A stretch of 5,379 nucleotides of DNA from NCBI GenBank assembly GCA_031282385.1, contig JAITDV010000470.1:1-5379 (forward strand), read 5' to 3'. Below are positions 1 to 5,340 of this stretch, piece after piece. Position numbers and translations under genes: made by a program. Each line of letters starts with the position of its first letter. Position 1 is the stretch's first letter. The DNA is from Planctomycetaceae bacterium. GTDB taxonomy: Bacteria; Planctomycetota; Planctomycetia; Pirellulales; Thermoguttaceae. The notes beneath the pieces are model-generated. The model was not told where the DNA came from, ran no database searches, and saw nothing but the letters and a program-made list of their open reading frames with translations.

Positions 1-1249
1 CGTAATGAACCAACATTGTACTCCGATGCGCTTTCTCAATATCAGCATTCAAATCATCCACCGAACGCGACCGGATACATTGAATAAAATTCTCCCAATG
101 TTCCTTTTCCGGCACGCGACCGTGATGTTCGGCTTTAACAACCGGCTCGCGATTTTTGGGTCGGTCAAATACTTGCCAACCTCCGCCGTGTCGTCCAACA
201 ACCATTAATCCTTTTGTCCCGAAAATTTCTATTCGTGTTGCGCAATTCTGCCACACGGGGAAAATATCACTGTTCCTGTCGCCAATCTTAACCATGTAAT
301 CAGGATAAAGCGCAAGTTCAAATGTAAATGTCAAATCATCGTACTCATACGTAGCGATTAACGTATCCGGCGTTTCTGAATCGTCATTGCGTGAAAAGAT
401 ACCGCCGACAGCATAAGCTGATTTCGGTATCTCCTTGCCGATCAGCCAACGCGCCAAATCAATTTGATGAACACCGTCATCCGCCATATCGCCAGCAGAG
501 AAATCCCAAAGTTGATGCCAACCGGATCGCACAATTGAAGAAGAATATTCACGATGCGGAACAGGACCAAGCCAAAGATCATAATTAAAATTATCGGGAG
601 TTTTTTCACCTTTCCGAATTTTCAATCCGCCCCATCGTTTCATGTTGTAAACACGGCAAAGATGAACGGTGCCAAGTCTGCCGTCAGCAATATATTTTCT
701 TGCGGAAATGTTGTATGGTGCGCTTCGATTTTGTGTTCCGTGTTGAACGATACGTTTGTATTTTCGTGCGGCTTCGAGGCATTTTTGACCTTCAAATCCG
801 TCGCGTGAAAACGGCTTTTCGACGTAAACATCTTTTTCCGCCTTTATTGCCCAGAAAGTACACAGCGAATGCCAGTGATCTGGGGTTGCGCAAACAATCG
901 CGTCAACAGATTTGTCGTCAAAAACTGTACGCATATCTTCAGCGTATTTTGCACCGAGTTTACCGGCTAAACTTTCGCCGCGTCTTTTATCTACATCACA
1001 ACAATACACAATATTTGTATCGTTACGTGCCTTGAATCCATTGATAACTCCGCTGCCGCGACCGCCGCAACCGATAAGTGCGAGGTTGACTTTATTGTTG
1101 GCGGCGGTTTCTGCTGCGGACACTCCGCTCAAGATCGTAACGCCTGCCGCAAGTCCAAGAGTTGTTGATTTCAAAACATTTTTATTTGGCGTTTTATTAG
1201 ATTTTGCGGATTGATTTGATTGTAGTTGGTTTGTATTTTTTGTTTTCAT
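1..1249 (-). CDS. Gfo/Idh/MocA-family NAD(P)-dependent oxidoreductase, exported-type, C-terminus cut by window edge
   Basis: This is a probable sugar or polyol dehydrogenase of the Gfo/Idh/MocA superfamily; the substrate cannot be told. About 416 codons are open to the window edge, and the reading ends in a region typical of the last tens of residues of the family, so little is missing. Residues 1-46 form a signal-like leader: a Lys/Asn-rich n-region, then the hydrophobic stretch STTLGLAAGVTILSG, then VSAAE, a plausible cleavage site. A Rossmann fold follows, with the nucleotide loop LIGCGGRGSG at 58-67 and an acidic D85 after the next strand. ATPDHWH lies at 121-127 and the hallmark VEKP at 143-146. 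WLGP is at 226-229, and GDMADDGVHQID at 253-264 carries the His261/Asp264 pair typical of the C-terminal domain. The leader resembles Tat leaders of this family (RRxFLKSTTLGLAAG) but has no twin arginine. The start is the ATG at 1249; no Shine-Dalgarno is visible. Family assignment is firm. Confidence 0.93.
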   Translation of the reverse strand, partial: MKTKNTNQLQSNQSAKSNKTPNKNVLKSTTLGLAAGVTILSGVSAAETAANNKVNLALIGCGGRGSGVINGFKARNDTNIVYCCDVDKRRGESLAGKLGAKYAEDMRTVFDDKSVDAIVCATPDHWHSLCTFWAIKAEKDVYVEKPFSRDGFEGQKCLEAARKYKRIVQHGTQNRSAPYNISARKYIADGRLGTVHLCRVYNMKRWGGLKIRKGEKTPDNFNYDLWLGPVPHREYSSSIVRSGWHQLWDFSAGDMADDGVHQIDLARWLIGKEIPKSAYAVGGIFSRNDDSETPDTLIATYEYDDLTFTFELALYPDYMVKIGDRNSDIFPVWQNCATRIEIFGTKGLMVVGRHGGGWQVFDRPKNREPVVKAEHHGRVPEKEHWENFIQCIRSRSVDDLNADIEKAHRSTMLVHY

Positions 1250-1582
1250 TTTTTTGTCTGACTGTGAGATCAGTTTATTGATTTAACGGTAATGTGTTTG
1301 TTGACGCATTTTTATTCGGTCAATTTACAGAATGTATTGTCAAGCTGTATTTTTTACACTGTTGATTAGCTGATTAACTGAGAGAATTGTAATCAAAAAC
1401 TTTTTCAAATCAATTCCAGTCAATTGAAATAGAAAAAAATTTTATTTTTGTAAATTCATTTACCATTTTATATATCGAACATGCTTTAATATTCGGTGTT
1501 GTGAAAGTATGTATTTTACGTATTGAGTTGACAAAATTCTAAAGTGGTTCTTTGGTATTGCCGAAAGTTGTTGTGTCTTTTT

Positions 1583-1623
1583 GTTCGCGGGCTGCTTGTT
1601 GCTGTCCACAGCAACGGACGAAC
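1583..1623. other. Nested inverted repeat (possible structured RNA or operator)
   Basis: An inner near-perfect inverted repeat GTTGCTGT-CC-ACAGCAAC spans 1598-1615. It is nested inside a second stem, GTTCG at 1583-1587 with CGAAC at 1619-1623. The element is clearly GC-richer than the AT-rich sequence around it. A TTGACA hexamer at 1528-1533 lies about 50 bases upstream on the plus strand, but no good -10 box follows at normal spacing. It matches no RNA family I recognise. Confidence 0.4.
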
Positions 1624-1780
1624 TAACCAATACACTTTAAGCTGTTCACACTTTAAATTTCCTTTGCCGCCATCTGTTTACCTATTACCTATCGGAAAGC
1701 AGGCAGGCTTTTACGCTCTTGAGTCGAGCAATTTATAGTACAAACAGTATAGAAACTTCAGCAAAACAAAAACGTTAAAG

Positions 1781-1802
1781 CAGCTTATCAATAGATAAAC
1801 TG
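1781..1802. repeat. Interrupted hairpin upstream of the HEPN-like gene
   Basis: CAG-c-TTATC-AATA-GATAA-a-CTG forms eight base pairs with one mismatch and a four-base loop. It ends about 50 bases before the start of the HEPN-like gene, a position suited to an operator or a leader hairpin. No function is shown by the sequence alone, and such A/T-rich stems arise by chance. Confidence 0.3.
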
Positions 1803-1853
1803 GTGAAAATTACCCGAAATCTTATGTTAAACCGTTTAAAATACTCTTAAATT

Positions 1854-2303
1854 ATGATGCAAATTCGTAATTCAGATAAATTGGTCAGGGCAATGAAATC
1901 ATTAGAAGACGCGATTAAATATGCCCGCACTGTAAACTTTCAGGAACTTGACAACTCTTTCAAAAGTGTTTTGCAAGCCGCAGTAGTACAAAATTTTAAC
2001 CTAACATTTAATGTGTGCCGCAAAATGTTGCGCTACAAATTACAAGATATTGTCGGCGGAGATGTTGTTGGTAACGAAATCAACAATTTAGAAGAAACAA
2101 AATCTCTAATGAAATCCGCCGCAAAAGAAGGTTTAATTTCAAATCTCAATAATTGGTTGGAATACGCCGAATGCGAATACCTCACTCAAGCAAGCAATAG
2201 CACTATTCGAACTTTTGAAAAAGCTGCTTCATTCTTGCAAGATGCTGCCGAACTATTGGAAACTTGCGCCAGACGAAAAAATAACGAAAGACGTGTCGCA
2301 TAA
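1854..2303 (+). CDS. HEPN-like nucleotidyltransferase substrate-binding protein (HI0074 type), orphan
   Basis: This is a 149-residue, mainly alpha-helical protein. The pattern fits the nucleotidyltransferase substrate-binding family (HI0074-like, a HEPN-fold group): LVRAMKSLEDAI at 10-21, AVVQNFNLTFNVCRKMLRYKL at 43-63 (family form close to AVIQRFEFTFELAWKTLK), then KSAAKEGLISNLNNWLEY at 87-104 and a closing helix. Members normally pair with a small MNT-type nucleotidyltransferase encoded next to them, as an enzyme complex or a toxin-antitoxin pair. No such partner is visible on either side: about 600 non-coding bases precede it and the next gene, pyrD, faces it. Where relatives read RNLTSH, this protein reads EYLTQA (108-113), so the conserved Arg and His are both replaced, and the Tyr shortly after is missing. 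ATG codons at 1854 and 1857 are both possible starts; no Shine-Dalgarno is seen. Family assignment is by pattern memory and moderately sure. Confidence 0.7.
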   Translation: MMQIRNSDKLVRAMKSLEDAIKYARTVNFQELDNSFKSVLQAAVVQNFNLTFNVCRKMLRYKLQDIVGGDVVGNEINNLEETKSLMKSAAKEGLISNLNNWLEYAECEYLTQASNSTIRTFEKAASFLQDAAELLETCARRKNNERRVA

Positions 2304-2417
2304 ATAAATCAGATTTTGTAAATATTCAGTAACTATTCAGTCGCGGGTGTTTTTTTACACATTCAAACAACAGCAACTATGGCAACTTTTGCTCAGTAAG
2401 AGTTTTCCATGAATAAC

Positions 2418-2435
2418 CCACAGTTTAAACTGAGG
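2418..2435. repeat. Near-perfect palindrome, REP-like
   Basis: CAGTTTAAACTG at 2421-2432 is a perfect 12-base palindrome. It extends to CCACAGTTTAAACTGAGG with one mismatched pair. It sits in the gap between converging genes, where dispersed palindromic repeats and bidirectional terminators often lie. Only one copy is in the window, so repeat status is inferred from form only. Confidence 0.4.
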
Positions 2436-2494
2436 ATAAGTAACCGCAACAACATCAATCCTGTAAATGGTTGTCCTAGAATCCAATGAAATAT

Positions 2495-2520
2495 TAAGAA
2501 AAAATAATGTTCAACATCAT
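2495..2520 (-). terminator. Weak candidate terminator of pyrD
   Basis: On the minus strand, just past the pyrD stop, ATGTTGAACAT can form a short stem followed by ATTATTTTTTCTT. The stem is only four to five pairs and AT-rich, so it is a poor intrinsic terminator. Position and the T-run are the only support. Confidence 0.3.
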
Positions 2521-2539
2521 TGCTGATCTGTTATGCTGG

Positions 2540-3445
2540 TTACTGATGGTTCTGAATTGTTTCTAAAGTTCCCACAATTTCTGCGACATTTTTCGCGCCG
2601 AGTTCTGATAGAGCAGCAGGTAATGCGTCAAGAATTTGGATTGCTGCTTTGGGGTTGTAGAAGTTTGCGGTGCCGATTTGTATTGCCGATGCTCCTGCAA
2701 CAAAAAACTCCATTGCGTCATCAATTGTACTAATTCCGCCAATACCAATAACCGGAATTTTAATTGCTCTAAAAATCTGATACACACACCTTAACGCAAT
2801 TGGTTTGATTGCAGGTCCGCTCAAACCGCCAAAAAAATTACCCAAACGCGGCAACCTCCGCCGCCAATCAATCGCTAACCCCAAACATGTATTCACTGCC
2901 GAAATACCACTTGCACCGCCTGACTCTGCACCTTTGGCAACTTCGCCGATATTAAAAACATTGGGCGACAACTTGACAAACAACGGCAATTTAATATTTC
3001 GGCAAAACGCTGCAACCACACGCTCACAAAGTTTAGAATCCGCCGCAAAATCTACTCCGCCGCTAACATTCGGACAAGAAACATTCAACTCCACCGCATC
3101 AATCCCTTCTGCCGCTTGTAACTTCTCACCTAACGCCGCGCACTCGTCCAAATTTTTAACCGCCGTGCTGACAATTATTTTTGTTCCAAGCGTCCGCAAA
3201 TAAGGCAACTTCACCTCAATAAAATCATCTACTCCGTCGTTGTCCAATCCTATAGAATTAAGCAAGCCGGACGCCGTTTCAAATGTACGCGGTGCTGGAT
3301 TACCAGAACGCGACGACAACGTTATCGTTTTGGGAATAATACCGCCAAGACGCGACAAATCAAATACGCCGGACATCTCACAAGCATAACCAAATGTACC
3401 AGAAGCCGTTAATACCGGATTGTTAAAAGGTAATTTCTGCAGCAT
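2540..3445 (-). CDS. pyrD: Dihydroorotate dehydrogenase, class 1B catalytic subunit
   Basis: This flavoprotein oxidises dihydroorotate to orotate, the fourth step of pyrimidine synthesis, in the cytoplasm. It has 301 residues, about normal for the class. The FMN barrel is complete: NPVLTASGTFG at 9-19, KTIT at 39-42, GLLNSIGLDN at 60-69, then ELNVSCPN at 119-126 with Cys124, the catalytic base that marks class 1 enzymes (class 2 uses Ser). FVKLSPN at 156-162, N185 in AVNT, GGLSGPAIKP at 206-215, GIGGI at 234-238 and IGTANF at 257-262 bind FMN and its phosphate. Class 1B enzymes pair with the iron-sulfur flavoprotein PyrK and use NAD; no pyrK is in the window, so it must be elsewhere if present. 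The N-terminus is several residues shorter than usual. ATG 3445 is the only ATG after the upstream stop, but it has no Shine-Dalgarno, and the frame stays open for 15 codons before it. Confidence 0.95.
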   Translation of the reverse strand: MLQKLPFNNPVLTASGTFGYACEMSGVFDLSRLGGIIPKTITLSSRSGNPAPRTFETASGLLNSIGLDNDGVDDFIEVKLPYLRTLGTKIIVSTAVKNLDECAALGEKLQAAEGIDAVELNVSCPNVSGGVDFAADSKLCERVVAAFCRNIKLPLFVKLSPNVFNIGEVAKGAESGGASGISAVNTCLGLAIDWRRRLPRLGNFFGGLSGPAIKPIALRCVYQIFRAIKIPVIGIGGISTIDDAMEFFVAGASAIQIGTANFYNPKAAIQILDALPAALSELGAKNVAEIVGTLETIQNHQ

Positions 3446-3474
3446 GTTGCGGGAGATTCTAAAAATACGTAACT

Positions 3475-3629
3475 GGCAACTTCTAAAAACTCATTTTGTC
3501 CACGAATTTTCACGAAAGATCACGAATTAAATAATTTGTGCAAATTCTTGGATAAAATAAATTTATTGTCTGAACTTGTCAATCTGAAAATTTTGATAAT
3601 TCTTTCAAAAATAAGTTTTAGAAGTTCCC
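3475..3629. repeat. 155-bp non-coding element with long imperfect terminal inverted repeats (MITE-like)
   Basis: The left arm at 3475-3498 reads GG-c-AACTTCTAAAA(A)CT-c-ATTTTG. The reverse complement of 3606-3629 reads GG-g-AACTTCTAAAACT-t-ATTTTTG, so the arms match over about 24 bases with two substitutions and single-base gaps. The interior is AT-rich, has no open reading frame of interest, and carries three CACGAA decamers (3501-3530) plus palindromes AATTTG-TG-CAAATT at 3533-3546 and AATAAATTTATT at 3556-3567. It fills nearly the whole gap between the TPR/alpha-CTD gene (stop 10 bases away) and pyrD (start about 30 bases away). No clear target-site duplication is seen, so a transcript-level long hairpin is an alternative reading. 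Confidence 0.5.
3501..3530 (+). repeat. Three tandem CACGAA decamers
   Basis: The units cacgaatttt, cacgaaagat and cacgaattaa follow each other at an exact 10-base period, with CACGAA constant and four variable bases. CACGAA-type short tandem arrays are, as I recall, common intergenic repeats in many bacterial groups. The helical-turn spacing would put the constant part on one DNA face. Confidence 0.6.
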
Positions 3630-3638
3630 TGTAGTTGA

Positions 3639-4970
3639 TTATTCGCCGCGTAGTTTTATGTTGAAGTTGACTAATTTTTCGCGTATTTCTGTCAAACTTG
3701 TTACGCCGAAATTTTTGCATTCGAGTAACTGTTCGGCACTGCATGAAACCAATTCGCCTATTGTCTGAATATTCAATCTATTCATACATTTCTTTGCGCG
3801 AACAGACAAATTTAAGTCTGTAACCGGTCTTGCAAGAGTTTGTTGTGCTTCCGGCGTTAGAGATTCCAATTGAATCGGTTCCGGCAACTGCTTTTCCGAA
3901 GCATATTGTCCCAACTTCAAACCCTTCAACGCAAGCATTTCGCGTATTTCATTCAAACTATTTTCGCCAAAATTCTTACTTGCCAACAACTCTTGTTCCG
4001 TGTGCCGACAAAGATCGCCAAGCGTGTTAATTCCCATCAACCGCAAACAATTACGGCTCCGAACCGAAAGCTCAAAATCAGAAACCGGCAAATTAAGAAT
4101 CTGCGAATGACGATCACGTCTTTTTAACGCATCCTCATCTATGTGCATTTCACTTGAGGCTCTAGCGTCTTTGAAAAATAATCTTGCCCGTTTGTCGTCG
4201 GGAAAAGTATCGAGTATTCGTTGGTAGCAAATCATTGCCTGTTGGTACTGTTCTAAATCTTCGTACAACAATCCCAGATTTAATAGCGTTCCAACATTGG
4301 TCGGAAAATTTGACGCTGCTTGTTTATAAAGTTCTAATGCAGATTCATCATTGCCGCGCCGTTCACTTTCAAGTGCCAATCCGAATAACGCTCCAGAATG
4401 TTTTTTATCAGCGGCAACTGCACGTTCATAAAGACGGATTGCTTCATCGGTTTGACCGAGAGCGGCAACTGTTACGCCGCGTTGGTAGAGGTATTCGGCG
4501 GTTTGTTCGATTGCGCCGGAGAGTTTATCGAGTTGTTCGAGGCTTTTTTCGGGTTGCTGCATATTTCGATAAACTTCTGATTTACCGAGAGTACATTCAT
4601 CGACATTATATCCGGCTTTTTGAGCCTGATCGTAAAATTTAAGTGCTTCGGCGTAATGTTCCAACATGAAGTTAATTTTTGCTTGATAGAACAGTGCAAG
4701 CGCGCCGCCGTCGCCTTTTTTGACGACTTGTATTGCGTTTTCAAAGTCCCCCAAAAGAAAGTAACCGATACCAAGACGCACACGACCAGCATGGGCAAGC
4801 TCGTCTCGTGAATTTTGACTTTCAAGTTCAATAACCGCATCGCGAAGCCGGTCAAATTGAGTCGCGTCTCCGCGAATTGCCACCCGAATATTCTCTACTT
4901 CCCTGGGTCCAAACGAACTTCCTATTAACATCGCTTGTTTAAGATCAAACTCAGCCGTTTGAGCAGCCAT
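3639..4970 (-). CDS. TPR-repeat protein with two C-terminal RNA polymerase alpha-CTD-like domains
   Basis: The protein has 443 residues from the chosen start. Residues about 58-260 are tandem tetratricopeptide repeats (for example EYLYQRGVTVAALGQTDEA and TLLNLGLLYEDLEQYQQA), a protein-binding superhelix. Two domains like the C-terminal domain of the RNA polymerase alpha subunit follow, at about 292-354 (LPVSDFELSVRSRNCL to NFGENSLNEIREML) and 379-441 (RPVTDLNLSVRAKKCM to NFGVTSLTEIREKL). The arginine matching E. coli alpha Arg265 is kept in both (304, 391). The match to Asn268 is kept only in the first, and Lys298 is replaced in both (Asn, Thr). There is no signal peptide or membrane segment, so it is cytoplasmic. 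This architecture is one I associate with Planctomycetes; its role is unknown, with binding to DNA or polymerase partners an inference. ATG 4970 is preferred over ATG 4988 because AGGAGA lies just upstream of 4970. It precedes pyrD on the same strand. Confidence 0.88.
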   Translation of the reverse strand: MAAQTAEFDLKQAMLIGSSFGPREVENIRVAIRGDATQFDRLRDAVIELESQNSRDELAHAGRVRLGIGYFLLGDFENAIQVVKKGDGGALALFYQAKINFMLEHYAEALKFYDQAQKAGYNVDECTLGKSEVYRNMQQPEKSLEQLDKLSGAIEQTAEYLYQRGVTVAALGQTDEAIRLYERAVAADKKHSGALFGLALESERRGNDESALELYKQAASNFPTNVGTLLNLGLLYEDLEQYQQAMICYQRILDTFPDDKRARLFFKDARASSEMHIDEDALKRRDRHSQILNLPVSDFELSVRSRNCLRLMGINTLGDLCRHTEQELLASKNFGENSLNEIREMLALKGLKLGQYASEKQLPEPIQLESLTPEAQQTLARPVTDLNLSVRAKKCMNRLNIQTIGELVSCSAEQLLECKNFGVTSLTEIREKLVNFNIKLRGE

Positions 4971-4984
4971 TACATCTCTCCTGG
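4971..4984 (-). promoter_or_regulatory. Shine-Dalgarno that fixes the TPR/alpha-CTD start
   Basis: On the minus strand AGGAGAGATGTA directly precedes ATG 4970, giving an AGGAG core about seven bases from the start. The alternative ATG at 4988 is followed, not preceded, by this site, and the sequence before it is a run of A and T. This is the only clear Shine-Dalgarno among the genes in this window. Confidence 0.7.
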
Positions 4985-5138
4985 TCATTTTTTAACTTTT
5001 TACACTTGAATTTGCACGAGTTGGTACAAGCTTTAATTGAAAAAAACTTGTTTTAATTAAACTGTTCACACTTGCGTTTTAGGTAACTTGCGCAAACTTT
5101 CTGATAGATAAGCTCGCATTATTGCTTTTGTGTTACCG

Positions 5139-5204
5139 AATTTTAAAGTGTGTTCGGTATGTACCTTTCATGTCAACGAAATTTCAAAGTGCGTTCAATA
5201 TCAC
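5139..5204 (+). repeat. Pair of imperfect direct repeats, 41 bases apart
   Basis: Copy 1 at 5139-5164 reads AATTTTAAAGTGTGTTCGGTAT and continues. Copy 2 at 5180-5204 reads AATTTCAAAGTGCGTTCAATAT. The 22 leading positions differ at four sites, all transitions. A spacing of 41 bases is close to four helical turns. The 12-base head recurs at 1535-1546 and, inverted, at 1649-1660. Confidence 0.5.
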
Positions 5205-5340
5205 TCTTTTAAAATAATTAATTCCAATCAGGCAAAAAATTACCGCAATCAGAATTCCGCAAAATGTCTGTAAACTAGACCTTTTCTCTAACCTAAAAAT
5301 ACATCAACGCAACAAAAAACCTACAACGAAAAACCGCCTT

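Larger units (their letters stand above)
1250..1853. other. Long AT-rich intergenic region between divergent genes
   Basis: These 604 bases lie between the divergent oxidoreductase and HEPN-like genes. I find no convincing gene in them. A 64-codon plus-strand reading at 1544-1738 has no recognisable domain and no ribosome site. The stretch contains a tandem 8-mer (TGATTAGC TGATTAAC) near 1363-1378, an inverted repeat TCAATT/AATTGA at 1410-1427, a GC-richer nested hairpin at 1583-1623, two copies of an AAAGTG-containing 12-mer at 1535-1546 and 1649-1660, and a hairpin at 1781-1802. Both gene promoters must lie here, but no -35/-10 pair with good spacing stands out. Confidence 0.7.
2304..2539. 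other. Intergenic region between converging HEPN-like gene and pyrD
   Basis: This gap lies between two converging genes, so both should terminate here. It holds TATTCAGT twice at an 11-base period (2323-2341), a weak GTGT/ACAC hairpin around a T-run just after it, a near-palindrome at 2418-2435, and a small hairpin with a T-run on the minus strand near 2495-2520. No gene or partner nucleotidyltransferase remnant was found. Confidence 0.6.

Noticed and set aside
1338..1343. Minus-strand TTGACA as a -35 box for the oxidoreductase gene
   Set aside because: No -10-like hexamer occurs at 16-18 bases, and the hexamer is about 90 bases from the start codon, so there is no firm promoter call.
1690..1712. 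TCGGAAAGCAGGCAGGC, reminiscent of the SRP RNA core
   Set aside because: The other conserved half of the SRP helix is absent and the flanks do not pair as required.
1544..1738. A 64-codon plus-strand reading in the long intergenic region
   Set aside because: It has no Shine-Dalgarno and no recognisable domain, spans the hairpin at 1583-1623, and its composition looks like random translation.
2805..3203. Long plus-strand reading opposite pyrD
   Set aside because: It lies antisense inside a clear pyrD with all active-site motifs and has no family resemblance of its own.
3501..3530. CACGAA tandem units as a CRISPR array
   Set aside because: Units are only 10 bases long with 4-base variable parts, and there are no cas genes; this is a simple short tandem repeat.
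4184..4642. Long plus-strand reading opposite the TPR region
   Set aside because: It is the antisense shadow of the TPR repeats; its Arg/Val-rich product reflects the repeat codons.
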